A DNA stretch of 55,909 bases from the NCBI GenBank assembly GCA_015903995.1, contig JABMDK010000011.1:36796-92704 (forward strand). Reading direction: 5' to 3'. The position numbers were made by a program, and so were the translations under genes. This stretch comes from Nitrospira sp. GTDB lineage: Bacteria; Nitrospirota; Nitrospiria; Nitrospirales; Nitrospiraceae. Under the pieces are notes generated by a model that saw only the letters and a list, made by a program, of their open reading frames with translations, was not told the DNA's origin and made no database searches. Each line of letters starts with the position of its first letter. Positions within the stretch are counted from its first letter, which is position 1. Shown piece by piece: positions 9,002-17,712 of the stretch.

Positions 9002-10210
9002 TCCCCATGCTCCAGCCGTTAGGCAAGACCGTTGTCTGCTCCATAAGTCAGGAGCCTGAGCTGTTGCGCGAGCGACTCGGGACAGCGCGGGCCAGTGGCG
9101 ATGATGCCACGATAGCGAGGCTCGCGTCGGTTAAAGGTCAGCTCCCGTCCGTAACCATCGGAGATGGTTCCTCCTGCTTCCGCGATGAGGAGCGTTCCCG
9201 CGGCAACATCCCATTCATTTTCAGGTTCCCACGTCACGACTCCCTCGATGCGACCGGTTGCGGCGAGTGTGAGTACCCATGCGATTGAACGGATAGGTCG
9301 CGTCGCGATCGACGGCTCCAGGGCCGAGAAGCGGCCGATCCGTTGCTCCCCTGGATTCAGGGCGATGACCGGAGCTCGACCGCTCCCTGGCACTGGTGGG
9401 GTCACCAGTTCGTTGTTAAGCCGCAGCCCTCCGCCCCGAGTTGCAGTGAATAATTCGTCCGTGGAAGGGTTAAAGATGCCTGCCACGATCGGTCGGCCCT
9501 GTTCGATGAGGCCGACGGAAATGCAATACTCCGGTTCACCACTGATGAACGCCTTCGTCCCGTCTATCGGAGGCACGTTCCACCTGACCAGGAAAACCTC
9601 CATGACACGCCTTGGCGACACTCCTCCTGCACCCTGATCCTCCATCACTCGCCATTACGCAATGCCGCTGTCGGTCCCACAAGTCAGGCGTCTGAGCTGT
9701 TGCGCGAGCGCCTCAGGACAGTGTGGGCCAGTGGCGATGATGCCGCGATAGCGAGGTTCGCGTCGGTTAAAGAGTAGTTCCTGTCCGAGGCCATCGGAGA
9801 TGGTTCCCCCTGCCTCCGTGATGAGGAGCGTCCCCGCAGCCACATCCCATTCATTTTCTGGTTCCCACGTGAATACTCCCTCGATACGGCCAGTTGCGGC
9901 GAGTGCGAGTACCCAAGCGATTGAGCGGATCGGCCGCTTATTGATCATCGATGGCTCCAGGGAGGTGAAGCGGCCGATCTGTTGTTCCCATTGATTCTGG
10001 GCGATCACTAGATGTCGACCGCTCCACGAAGCTGGTGGAGCAACCGGTTTATTATTGAGGCGCAGACCTCCACCTCGAGTTGCGGTAAATAATTCGTCCG
10101 TGGAAGGGTTGAAGATGCCTGCCACGATCGGTCGGCCCTGTTCGATGAGGCCGACGGAAATGCAATACTCCGGTTCACCACTGATGAACGCCTTCGTCCC
10201 GTCTATCGGA
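8936..10210. repeat. tandem duplication, two diverged copies of about 636 bp
   Basis: Copy A is 8936-9571 and copy B is 9572-10210. Each contains the 3' end of the lipoprotein gene (plus strand) and the C-terminal two thirds of an inositol-monophosphatase-family gene (minus strand). The copies differ at scattered sites through most of their length, but the last 130 bp or so (9442-9571 versus 10081-10210) are nearly identical. That pattern suggests an older duplication followed by gene conversion, or a chimeric join of two related sequences. Confidence 0.85.
9019..9571 (-). pseudogene. truncated copy of inositol-monophosphatase-family gene
   Basis: C-terminal part of an IMPase/CysQ-family phosphatase, from PIDGTKAF through WEPENEWDVAAGTLL to the end. 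The N-terminal third, including the Glu-Glu metal site, is missing. Upstream the open frame runs into the antisense of the duplicated lipoprotein end (to 9648), which is not plausible protein. It is the 5'-truncated half of the tandem duplication whose longer partner is at 9655-10449. No start site is evident. Confidence 0.8.
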
Positions 10211-10449
10211 CGTCGTTTCTGAAGTCGGTCTAGACGATCAGGCGATTCTTCAGAGAGCCATCCATCCTCAGGAAACGCCGATGTCAGGTGGGAGAGAAGG
10301 ACCTCATTCACGGCCAGGTCTGCTGAGGTCACTGGGGATTGGTCGGGCTTCTGAATTGTGTCAAAGCCATCGACGGCAAACCGTAAGGCTTCTGCTCCAG
10401 CCTTCCGAATCGCCATGCTGAGAAAATCCAGTTCATCGTCCCATGTCAT
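9655..10449 (-). CDS. inositol monophosphatase / CysQ-family protein, metal-ligand Asp deleted
   Basis: A 264-aa member of the Mg-dependent IMPase/3'(2'),5'-bisphosphate nucleotidase family. LSEESPD near residues 65-71 supplies the metal-binding Glu pair, and PIDGTKAFISG and WEPENEWDVAAG are family motifs. In the family the central motif is WxVDPIDGT, whose two Asp residues bind metal. Here LQKRR runs directly into PIDGT, so about five residues including the first Asp are absent. The gap falls exactly at the end of the tandem repeat (10210). The ORF is open but activity is doubtful. Neither start nor ribosome site is strong. Confidence 0.75.
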   Translation of the reverse strand: MTWDDELDFLSMAIRKAGAEALRFAVDGFDTIQKPDQSPVTSADLAVNEVLLSHLTSAFPEDGWLSEESPDRLDRLQKRRPIDGTKAFISGEPEYCISVGLIEQGRPIVAGIFNPSTDELFTATRGGGLRLNNKPVAPPASWSGRHLVIAQNQWEQQIGRFTSLEPSMINKRPIRSIAWVLALAATGRIEGVFTWEPENEWDVAAGTLLITEAGGTISDGLGQELLFNRREPRYRGIIATGPHCPEALAQQLRRLTCGTDSGIA

Positions 10450-10541
10450 GACAGGAGAGTAGCAGGCCTGGCGACAGATGAAAAGAAACGAATGTGTACC
10501 AGCTTGACCTGGTCCCTAAATCTGCGTACAAGCAGGCTGCG

Positions 10542-11597
10542 ATGAAACTGCTCCAGAAACGGTCGAAGAAGACGGGGCTCTCACCAGGGACGCTTGTTCA
10601 TATCGGCGAACAGCGGGCCGAGGCCGTGAGCCTGACCCTGTTCAATTATGCCGGTGCGCGGTGCGAGGAGCAGGTGGTCACAGATCTGAATGCGCTTCGA
10701 CTGCCTGCCGACGAAAGCGTCACATGGGTGAATGTTGGCGGGGTCCATAAGATCGACATTCTCGAAGCCTTCGGGAAGTATTTCACCCTTCATCCGCTTC
10801 TGCTGGAAGACATTGCCAATACCGATCAGCGCCCAAAGCTCGATGACTATGAGACCTATTTCTTCCTGGTCATGAAGATGTTGACGACCTCCGACCAGGG
10901 GAGCATCGTGGTCGAACAGGTGAGTTTCGTCCTTGGACGAAATTACGTTCTCTCATTCCAAGAAAACGGGACCGATGTCTTTCACACGGTGCGGGACCGC
11001 CTGAGAGGCGGAAAAGGGCGGCTTCGGCAGAACGGTGCAGACTATCTGCTCTATGCGCTGATCGATGCTATCGTGGATCAGTACTTTGAGGTGCTGGAAA
11101 TGCTCGGCGAGCGGATCGAGTCGCTGCAGGAACGGGTGATGGCCGACCCCAAGCCGGATATCCTCAAAGACATTCATGCTCTGAAACAACAGTTGCTGTT
11201 CGTGCGCCGTGCGGTCTGGCCGCTTCGGGAAGCGATCAACGGTCTGTCGCGTTCGGACTGTCCGTTTCTGCATGAGTCCACGAAGGTCTTTATCCGTGAT
11301 GTCTATGACCATGTGGTCCAGATTGTCGACACGATCGAAACCTTGCGGGAAATGGTCTCGGCGAGTCTCGATATCTATCTGTCCAGCGTCAGTTATCGCC
11401 TCAATGCCGTGATGCGAGTACTGACGGTGATCACGACAATTTTCATGCCGCTCACTTTTATCGCAGGCATCTATGGTATGAATTTCGAGTATATGCCGGA
11501 GCTGAAATGGCCCTGGGGCTATCCCATGGCGCTAGGTATCATGGGAATCGTGGCGGCTGTGATGCTGATCGGGTTCCGTCGAAAGAAATGGTTGTAG
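10542..11597 (+). CDS. corA: CorA-type magnesium/cobalt transporter
   Basis: A 351-aa CorA channel protein for Mg2+ (and Co2+/Ni2+), inner membrane. A large cytoplasmic alpha/beta domain and long helical stalk precede two C-terminal transmembrane segments (VITTIFMPLTFIAGIYGMNF and PMALGIMGIVAAVMLIGF). The signature GMN is present at the end of TM1, and the basic tail RRKKWL is typical. A GTG at 10494 gives a 16-residue longer version; ATG 10542 is preferred because MKLLQKRSKKTGLSPGTLVHIG aligns with the usual CorA N-terminus. Neither site has a strong Shine-Dalgarno. The gene is monocistronic. Confidence 0.92.
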   Translation: MKLLQKRSKKTGLSPGTLVHIGEQRAEAVSLTLFNYAGARCEEQVVTDLNALRLPADESVTWVNVGGVHKIDILEAFGKYFTLHPLLLEDIANTDQRPKLDDYETYFFLVMKMLTTSDQGSIVVEQVSFVLGRNYVLSFQENGTDVFHTVRDRLRGGKGRLRQNGADYLLYALIDAIVDQYFEVLEMLGERIESLQERVMADPKPDILKDIHALKQQLLFVRRAVWPLREAINGLSRSDCPFLHESTKVFIRDVYDHVVQIVDTIETLREMVSASLDIYLSSVSYRLNAVMRVLTVITTIFMPLTFIAGIYGMNFEYMPELKWPWGYPMALGIMGIVAAVMLIGFRRKKWL

Positions 11598-11609
11598 CCG
11601 GGTGTCTGG

Positions 11610-11963
11610 CTATTCTTGGACTTCCACCTTGTCCACGAAGTAGGTGGTTTCTCCGAAACAGGTGGTGGGGATATGGCGATACTCCTTGTAATGCAGGATC
11701 ACGCGTTTCCCCATGACCTCTGTTAATTGGGAGGCGACTTTATCGTCCGAAATCGTAAACTGCCACACAACCGGCGCAGTGCCCGGCACCGTCGTCATGG
11801 CCAGTTCGCCTTCGTGTGTCTTACATAACCAACCCTTCGCTGAAAACTTTTGAATGTATCCGGCTCGGTTCCCATCGGAATAGGCCCAATTGAACACGAC
11901 GGTGAGATAAGCCCCGCCGAGAAAGACAAGGATCGTCAGCAACACCTTGACCGCTTTCACCAT
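11610..11963 (-). CDS. small membrane-anchored hypothetical protein
   Basis: A 117-aa protein with one N-terminal transmembrane helix (VLLTILVFLGGAYLTVVF) and a periplasmic domain. The segment YSDGNRAGYIQKFSAKGWLCKT is characteristic of a widespread uncharacterised family that some databases label 6-phosphogluconate dehydrogenase without basis. The start at 11963 is supported by GAGGAG upstream. It lies 12 nt beyond leuD on the same strand, so it may be the last gene of a leuC-leuD transcript. No function can be given. Confidence 0.75.
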   Translation of the reverse strand: MVKAVKVLLTILVFLGGAYLTVVFNWAYSDGNRAGYIQKFSAKGWLCKTHEGELAMTTVPGTAPVVWQFTISDDKVASQLTEVMGKRVILHYKEYRHIPTTCFGETTYFVDKVEVQE

Positions 11964-11975
11964 GCATCTCCTCAG

Positions 11976-12599
11976 TTAGGCGTGAATGTCCCCGAATAGC
12001 CACGGGGCCTCAACCTTTCGACGCGCTTCGTAGGCTGAAATGGCCTTCTCGTGTTCGAGTGTGAGGCCGATCGAATCCAGCCCGCGGTACAGACAGTCTT
12101 TCCGAAAGGGGTCGATGTCGAACCGGTAGGTTGTCGATTCGGGTGTGGTGACGGTTTGGCTCCCCAGGTCGACGGTGAGGCGGTATCCCTCGGTACCGAC
12201 AGCCTGTTTGATCAGATCCAGCACTTCGTCGGCCTTCAGCACAACGGGGAGAATGCCGTTTTGAAAACAGTTGTTATAAAAAATGTCCGCATAGCTCGGG
12301 GCAATGATGCAGCGGAACCCTTGATCCAACAGAGCCCAGGGCGCATGTTCGCGAGAGGACCCGCAACCAAAATTATCTCGAGTCAATAAGATCGAGGCCG
12401 ACTGGTAGCGAGGCTGATTCAAGAAAAAGTCGGGATCAGGCGAGCCATCCTTTTTCTTTCTCCAGTCAAAAAAGAGCCCTTCGCGGAGCCCCGTCCGTTT
12501 GATCGTCTTTAAAAACTGCTTCGGAATGATCTGGTCCGTGTCGACATTGATTTGATCCAACGGGGCAACGAGACCGGTGAGAGTGGTAAACGGTTCCAT
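11976..12599 (-). CDS. leuD: 3-isopropylmalate dehydratase small subunit
   Basis: A 207-aa LeuD, the swivel-domain subunit of isopropylmalate isomerase, which converts 2- to 3-isopropylmalate in leucine synthesis. With citramalate synthase present at 49.8 kb, the same enzyme probably isomerises citramalate for isoleucine. Family motifs are clear: [27 protein letters not shown], and [17 protein letters not shown]. The start MEPFTTLTG at 12599 is 7 nt from the leuC stop, so the two are coupled. An upstream extension to 12746 overlaps leuC and is rejected. Confidence 0.96.
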   Translation of the reverse strand: MEPFTTLTGLVAPLDQINVDTDQIIPKQFLKTIKRTGLREGLFFDWRKKKDGSPDPDFFLNQPRYQSASILLTRDNFGCGSSREHAPWALLDQGFRCIIAPSYADIFYNNCFQNGILPVVLKADEVLDLIKQAVGTEGYRLTVDLGSQTVTTPESTTYRFDIDPFRKDCLYRGLDSIGLTLEHEKAISAYEARRKVEAPWLFGDIHA

Positions 12600-12606
12600 G
12601 GTGTCA

Positions 12607-13977
12607 TCAGCTCCAATGTCGAATATCGACGAAGTGACCTTCGATGGCCGCGGCGACCGCCATAGCAGGCGATACCAGATGGGTGCGACCTCCGGCTCCC
12701 TGGCGCCCCTCAAAATTCCGATTACTCGTCGAGGCACAGCGCTCACCGGGCTTCAGCACATCGGCATTCATCGCGAGACACATGCTGCAGCCGGCTTCTC
12801 GCCACTCGAATCCCGCCTCGCGGAAGACATGGAGTCCCGATCCTGGGACCACCATCGCGTGGACGGTCTTGGCGACTTTTTTGCCCTTGGCGAAACTGGC
12901 TGCGAGGCGAAGATCTTCGATCCGTGAGTTCGTACAGGAGCCGATGAAAACTTTATCGATTGTGATAGCGGTGATCGGTGTATTGGGGAACAGGCCCATG
13001 TAGTCCAATGCACGTTCGGTTGCGCTCTTGGTTTTTGCATCGGTCATCGTTCGAGGGTCCGGGATCTTTTGATCAACACCCAGCACCATGCCCGGACTTG
13101 TGCCCCAACTGACCTGAGGGGCGATGTCTTCCGCCCGCAGGACCACGACTGCATCGTATGCGGCATCGGGATCGGTCTTGAGGGATTGCCATGCCCGCAC
13201 GGCTTGCGTGAACAACTCTCCTTTCGGAGTCAGCGGGCGTCCCTTCACGTAGGCGATCGTCTTTTCGTCGGGAGCCACCAACCCAGCGCGGGCTCCTCCC
13301 TCGATCGACATATTGCACAGAGTCATGCGCCCTTCCATGCTCAGCGCGCGAATCGCCGATCCCGTATACTCAATCACGTACCCGGTTCCACCGGCCGTGC
13401 CGATTTTCCCGATAATCGCAAGAATAATATCCTTGGCCGAACACCGCTCCGAGAGCACCCCGTCCACGCGAACTTCCATCGTCTTCGGTCGTTTTTGGAC
13501 AAGGCATTGGGTGGCCAACACGTGCTCGACTTCACTGGTGCCGATACCGAATGCGAGCGCTCCGAAGGCTCCATGGGTCGATGTATGAGAATCTCCGCAC
13601 ACGATCGTCGTTCCAGGAAGCGTGAATCCTTGCTCGGGGCCGATGACGTGCACCACGCCTTGTCGGATGTCATTCATGCCGAAGAAGGTAATGCCGAAGT
13701 GGCGACAGTTTTCCTCAAGGGTTTGAATCTGCTTGGCGCTGATCTGATCGGCGATCGGCAGTGCTCGGTCGGTCGTCGGGACATTGTGATCCGGTACGGC
13801 CAGGGTGACTGCGGGGCGTCGGGGACGGCGTCCTGCCAGCGTCAATCCTTCAAAGGCCTGAGGCGACGTCACTTCATGCACCAACTGTCGATCGATGTAC
13901 AGCAAGGTCGTGCCGTCCGGTTCTGATCGGACGACATGCGCATCCCAAATCTTATCGAATAATGTTTTGCCTGCCAT
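12607..13977 (-). CDS. leuC: 3-isopropylmalate dehydratase large subunit
   Basis: A 456-aa aconitase-family LeuC carrying the [4Fe-4S] cluster. Cluster ligands are visible as the Cys of FIGSCTNSR and the pair in CSMC ([10 protein letters not shown]). [30 protein letters not shown] is the expected substrate-site block. The start at 13977 follows GGGAG. It heads a leuC-leuD unit behind a recognisable promoter (14010-14040). No leucine leader peptide or T-box was recognised in the short upstream region. Confidence 0.97.
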   Translation of the reverse strand: MAGKTLFDKIWDAHVVRSEPDGTTLLYIDRQLVHEVTSPQAFEGLTLAGRRPRRPAVTLAVPDHNVPTTDRALPIADQISAKQIQTLEENCRHFGITFFGMNDIRQGVVHVIGPEQGFTLPGTTIVCGDSHTSTHGAFGALAFGIGTSEVEHVLATQCLVQKRPKTMEVRVDGVLSERCSAKDIILAIIGKIGTAGGTGYVIEYTGSAIRALSMEGRMTLCNMSIEGGARAGLVAPDEKTIAYVKGRPLTPKGELFTQAVRAWQSLKTDPDAAYDAVVVLRAEDIAPQVSWGTSPGMVLGVDQKIPDPRTMTDAKTKSATERALDYMGLFPNTPITAITIDKVFIGSCTNSRIEDLRLAASFAKGKKVAKTVHAMVVPGSGLHVFREAGFEWREAGCSMCLAMNADVLKPGERCASTSNRNFEGRQGAGGRTHLVSPAMAVAAAIEGHFVDIRHWS

Positions 13978-14009
13978 GGCTACTCCCGTCTTCTTGAATT
14001 CAAGTCGCC

Positions 14010-14040
14010 ATTATACAGAGAAGTCCTATGGTTCTGACAA
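14010..14040 (-). promoter_or_regulatory. sigma70-like promoter of leuCD
   Basis: On the minus strand a perfect TATAAT (14010-14015) is preceded by TTGTCA (14035-14040) with a 19-nt spacer. The spacer is long, but the -10 is perfect and sits about 33 nt before the leuC ATG, giving a short leader. Confidence 0.5.
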
Positions 14041-14090
14041 GGTGTCTGTGACGCTTGCCCCACCCGGCAAGACATGGTACCACCTCGTGT

Positions 14091-14561
14091 GTGAACACTG
14101 CTCCGTGGAACGAACCGCGCATTGTGGAGTGGAGTCAACGGTTGCTGGACAGCTATCGTCATTGGATCGGAACCGATCTGATCGGACGGGCACCCAACTC
14201 GATACAGCAAGCACGCATATTGTTCGAAGCACCTGCTGTCGTCGTGTCGCACGGTGTGGAGCCGGACCCGATCCTAAACTATGGCAATCAAACCGCCTTG
14301 GATCTGTGGGAGCTGTCCTGGGAGCAATTCATCCAGACGCCGTCGCGACTCACGGCCGAGGCGGATGACCGTCTTGAGCGTGAAAGAATGTTGGCACGAG
14401 CAAAGCTCAACGGCTACTTCGGCGGATATCGGGGGGTGCGCATCTCTTCAACGGGGAGGCGATTTCTTGTCGAGCATGCTGTGATCTGGAACGTGATTGA
14501 TCTTGCGGGGCACCGCATCGGTCAAGCGGCGACGTTCTCTCAATGGTCAGCCTTGGGATGA
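14091..14561 (+). CDS. MEKHLA-domain protein
   Basis: About 156 aa, matching the MEKHLA domain, a PAS-related fold first described at the C-terminus of plant HD-ZIP III factors and also found as stand-alone bacterial proteins. Diagnostic features are DPILNYGNQTALDLWELSW, the GYRGVRISSTGRRF segment and the closing GQAATFSQW. The ligand is unknown. The start is ambiguous: GTG 14091 or TTG 14055, neither with a clear ribosome site. It is divergent from leuC and convergent with the CBS protein. Confidence 0.8.
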   Translation: MNTAPWNEPRIVEWSQRLLDSYRHWIGTDLIGRAPNSIQQARILFEAPAVVVSHGVEPDPILNYGNQTALDLWELSWEQFIQTPSRLTAEADDRLERERMLARAKLNGYFGGYRGVRISSTGRRFLVEHAVIWNVIDLAGHRIGQAATFSQWSALG

Positions 14562-14572
14562 CCAAGGGGAGA

Positions 14573-15187
14573 TCAGGTCCAGAGTTCAAGGGGACCGTGG
14601 TTCGCGATACCCCTCAATAGATCTTGGGCAGCAAGAATGCCGACCAGACGGCGATCGTGATCCACAATCGGAACCGCATGAATCCGCCCATCCAACATGA
14701 CGCGGGCAATTTCCCGGATGTCTGTCACGGGAGTTGCCGAAATCACTCGGGACGTCATGATTTCAGCCAGCCGTCGCCGGGAAGCCTGTCGCGTGTCGGC
14801 TGCCGTGATCAGTTCGGGAGCATGGTGGAGTAGGTCACGATACGACACCATCCCGACGAGGGTGTCGTGCATCGAGGTAATAGGGATGTGGTGGAATCCT
14901 TTGTTCGACATACTCGTCCAGGCGTTAAGCACAGTACTGTCGGATGGAAGAGAGAGAACCGGGGCACTCATCAGGTCACGCGCGAGGATCGCCGGTTTGG
15001 GGTGTGATGGTTCGCTGCTGTGCTGTTGATAGGCCGTTTGTGCAGCCAGGGCTGAATGGTCCGGAGAGGATGCATGTTGGCCATGATGCTCCCGCTCCCT
15101 TGGGTAGTCAGGCCGGGCATTCCGTGGACCAACCGGGTTGATCGGATATGTCTCCACGATTCCGTTGACCGCCAGAATGATGGGCAT
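14573..15187 (-). CDS. CBS-domain pair protein
   Basis: A 204-aa protein with a variable N-terminal segment (about 80 residues, rich in His, Pro and Gln) and two C-terminal CBS motifs: ARDLMSAPVLSLPSDSTVLNAW through VSYRDLL, and LAEIMTSRVISATPVTDIREIA through GILAAQDLL. CBS pairs bind adenine nucleotides and act as energy sensors. The start MPIILAVNG at 15187 has GAGGAG at good spacing on the minus strand. The frame stays open upstream with several Cys pairs but no ordinary start codon (see findings). The target is unknown. Confidence 0.85.
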   Translation of the reverse strand: MPIILAVNGIVETYPINPVGPRNARPDYPREREHHGQHASSPDHSALAAQTAYQQHSSEPSHPKPAILARDLMSAPVLSLPSDSTVLNAWTSMSNKGFHHIPITSMHDTLVGMVSYRDLLHHAPELITAADTRQASRRRLAEIMTSRVISATPVTDIREIARVMLDGRIHAVPIVDHDRRLVGILAAQDLLRGIANHGPLELWT

Positions 15188-15609
15188 GCCGAAGCTCCTC
15201 AACTGCCCTATCGGAGTTTTCTGGAAATCCTTGAGCGAGGCTGTGGCTATGCGAATATTCAACGAGGGTACGGGGTGTTCCGCCACAGTTGGCGTCAATT
15301 GTCCGAGACTGAGAGGGCTCACACAGGGGGCGATGACCACAGCCGCTTCCAGGCAGTCGCGGCAGTTGCCTTTGAAATGTAGCTTTTCTTGCGTACCATA
15401 TTCTGCTCTACAACCGCGGCAAGTCCAGATGGATTGCTTCCGTTTTGACCCGTATGTTATAAAAATGACCTTGTGATGTCGTGAATGTCGGCACGTAGCG
15501 CAGATAACGAGTGCGTGGTATCACAAACGGTGGCGTCCTCTGTACATTTGGCGGCTGCAGATTCACAAGCCTCTATTTGTTTCTTCTTAATATTTGCAAG
15601 GGGGTAGTC
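15188..15609. other. intergenic region between CBS gene and cupredoxin gene
   Basis: A 422-bp divergent intergenic region. On the plus strand a weak sigma70 candidate (TTGCTT 15434-15439, 18-nt spacer, TATAAA 15458-15463) could serve the cupredoxin gene with a long leader. On the minus strand the CBS frame is open back to a TGA at 15521-15523 and encodes several CxxC pairs without an ATG, GTG or TTG before 15340. No RNA gene was recognised. Confidence 0.5.
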
Positions 15610-16086
15610 ATGGGCAAGACGATGTTGGCAGTCTTCTTTAGCCTTGGGATGGTATTGGCCGGGGCTTTGAGTTCGTATGCGCTTCAAGCTGGGGGGGTAG
15701 AGACCGGCGATCTGGAAACGGGTTCTGTCGTCGGCCAGCCGTTTAAGGAACTGAGCGTGGATGCTTCGTTCTTTGCTGTGGAAATTGGAAATATGAAAAC
15801 CTGGTATCCACCGATGACCGTGATTGATTTTAAGTCGCGTCCCGGTTCTCCAGTGCTGTTAAAAGTGACGAATAATGCCGCTGCCGAACATGGCTTCCAT
15901 CTCAGCGCCGTTGTGAATCAATCAGCGCCAACGACTCTGGATAACAAGCTGGTGCTTAAGCCAGGGGAAACGAAGTACATCGGTGTTCCGACGAGCGATT
16001 TGTTTTATTCTTCGGGGAGTGTCCTGGAATATCGCTGCCACTTGCATCCAGGCCATGTGGGCGGCAAGTTACTTATTCTAAAGTAG
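15610..16086 (+). CDS. secreted cupredoxin-fold protein
   Basis: A 158-aa protein with a signal peptide (KTMLAVFFSLGMVLAGALSSYA) and a cupredoxin-like domain. Candidate copper ligands lie in EHGFHL (about residues 96-101) and in YRCHLHPGHVGGKL near the C-terminus. The C-x-x-H spacing (CHLH) resembles nitrosocyanin-type red copper proteins more than plastocyanins, and no downstream axial Met is seen. The start at 15610 follows AAGGGGG. It is monocistronic with a strong terminator just after. A periplasmic electron-transfer or copper-binding role is inferred. Confidence 0.75.
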   Translation: MGKTMLAVFFSLGMVLAGALSSYALQAGGVETGDLETGSVVGQPFKELSVDASFFAVEIGNMKTWYPPMTVIDFKSRPGSPVLLKVTNNAAAEHGFHLSAVVNQSAPTTLDNKLVLKPGETKYIGVPTSDLFYSSGSVLEYRCHLHPGHVGGKLLILK

Positions 16087-16110
16087 TCTTACTTCTGGTT
16101 TGAACAAGGA

Positions 16111-16148
16111 AGAGGCCTCGGTGTAGCCCACCGAGGCCTCTTCTATTA
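16111..16148 (+). terminator. rho-independent terminator of cupredoxin gene
   Basis: A 13-bp perfect stem (AGAGGCCTCGGTG, 16111-16123, with 16129-16141) and a 5-nt loop, followed by a T-rich stretch, 25 nt after the stop codon. Confidence 0.85.
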
Positions 16149-16163
16149 TTCGCTCACAACGGT

Positions 16164-16204
16164 CCAAAACAAAGGGCCCTGGTTCAGACTGAACCAGGGC
16201 CCTT
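16164..16204 (-). terminator. rho-independent terminator of ferredoxin gene
   Basis: A perfect 15-bp stem (16172-16186 with 16190-16204) with a 3-nt loop. On the minus strand it is followed by TTTGTTTT, as expected for the end of the ferredoxin transcript, whose stop codon is 23 nt away. Confidence 0.85.
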
Positions 16205-16226
16205 CAAATGCGTCACGTAAAGATCG

Positions 16227-16607
<381 letters not shown>

Positions 16608-16619
16608 CTATATAGAACA

Positions 16620-16649
16620 TTGACAAGTTCACGCGGCCCACACCATAGT
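16620..16649 (+). promoter_or_regulatory. candidate sigma70 promoter before DUF192 gene
   Basis: Perfect TTGACA (16620-16625), 18-nt spacer, CATAGT (16644-16649, 4 of 6 matches). It would transcribe the four-gene group starting at 16808 with a leader of about 150 nt. Confidence 0.4.
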
Positions 16650-16807
16650 GCTTCTATTCACGCGTGGTGAGCAGATGCGCGCGGAGAAACATTTTATTCC
16701 GCGATTCTTTTCTAAGTCAACTGAACGGAATCCGGTCAGAAGACCTAGGGTGGGATTCTGCATGAGGCATTGGGCCCAGCAGCGCAAGAGACCGTCGACC
16801 ATCATCC

Positions 16808-17308
16808 ATGGCATCTGATCAGGACCAAGCCAGCAGTCGAGAGCAGCGAAAGAAGCGGAACATCATGCTGGTTCTGCTCGCTCTTCTCCTGATGAGTGCG
16901 TCGGTGTTCCTCGTGGAGCGCAAGGAATCGAGCATCATCGTCGTCACGTTCCCGAGCGGTGTTGAGCTTGAAGCTGAAGTGGCGGACACGCCGGAAAAAT
17001 TGCTCTTTGGGCTTGCCTTTCGCGAGGCCTTGCCCCCAGGCGGAGGTATGCTTTATATCTTTGAGCAAAACGGGATGCATCGCGTGACAACCAGAGAATA
17101 TCGATTCCCCATCGATATTCTCTGGGTGGATGAGGGGCATCATGTGGTGCATATGCTGGAACATGCAGAACCGTGCGCGAAAGATCCGTGCCCATTTTTC
17201 GGGCCACCGCCGGAAGAGGCTCGGTATGTGATACAGGCGGAATCAGGGTTCATTAAGACAACAGGAGTTGCCAAAGGCGACGAGCTCAAGTATGCCCTTC
17301 GGATGTAA
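16808..17308 (+). CDS. DUF192 family protein
   Basis: A 166-aa protein with a single N-terminal membrane anchor (MLVLLALLLMSASVFLV), so the domain faces the periplasm. The DUF192 fold is recognised from EKLLFGLAFREALPPGGGMLYIF, the FPIDILWVDEGHHVVHM block, and the closing ESGFIKTTGVAKGDEL. DUF192 proteins are uncharacterised; an archaeal homologue structure exists but no reaction is known. The ATG lacks a clear ribosome site. The next gene starts 33 nt downstream. Confidence 0.85.
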   Translation: MASDQDQASSREQRKKRNIMLVLLALLLMSASVFLVERKESSIIVVTFPSGVELEAEVADTPEKLLFGLAFREALPPGGGMLYIFEQNGMHRVTTREYRFPIDILWVDEGHHVVHMLEHAEPCAKDPCPFFGPPPEEARYVIQAESGFIKTTGVAKGDELKYALRM

Positions 17309-17341
17309 AGGTTGAGGAGACGGCAAGAGGAACTACGCACA

Positions 17342-17659
17342 ATGGATGGGTTTCAAAAGGTTGCACAGATCGACGAGTTGCCTCCGGGAAAATCGAAGAT
17401 TGTCACGGTCAATGACCGGCCGATCGCATTGTTCAACGTCGAGGGGAAATTGTATGCCATCCATAATAGCTGTCCTCACGAGGGGGGGCCGCTTATTGAG
17501 GGAAGGCTCAAAGGGTATGTCATTGCCTGCCCCTGGCATGATCTGGCGTTCGATATCAGAAATGGGCAAGGCACCGACGGTGGCGGGTATTGTGTAGGGA
17601 GCTACGAAGTCCGGGTGGACGGGAATAATGTTCTGATTGGCCCTCGGCGGAAAATGTAA
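17342..17659 (+). CDS. Rieske-type [2Fe-2S] ferredoxin
   Basis: A 105-aa soluble Rieske protein of the NirD/dioxygenase-ferredoxin type. The two ligand motifs are CPHEGG (CxH) and CPWHD (CxxH), separated by the usual 16-17 residues; there is no membrane anchor or disulfide-forming Cys, so it is not a bc1-type Rieske. The start at 17342 follows GAGGAA. It probably passes electrons to an oxygenase or reductase encoded elsewhere. It is grouped with the DUF192 and chagasin-like genes. Confidence 0.9.
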   Translation: MDGFQKVAQIDELPPGKSKIVTVNDRPIALFNVEGKLYAIHNSCPHEGGPLIEGRLKGYVIACPWHDLAFDIRNGQGTDGGGYCVGSYEVRVDGNNVLIGPRRKM

Positions 17660-17712
17660 CAAAGGAAGTCAGGCGGAATGGGGGTCTTCGCAACAGGGAA
17701 CAGGGCAGCAGC

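Noticed and set aside
11610-11963. 6-phosphogluconate dehydrogenase
   Set aside because: Related small membrane proteins carry this database label, but no dehydrogenase motif or NADP site exists in 117 residues.
12600-12746. N-terminal extension of LeuD
   Set aside because: It overlaps leuC and lacks similarity to the family; MEPFTTLTG at 12599 is the normal N-terminus.
13069-13926. Long plus-strand ORF (285 aa) opposite leuC
   Set aside because: It is antisense to a complete, strongly conserved leuC and shows no family similarity or ribosome site.
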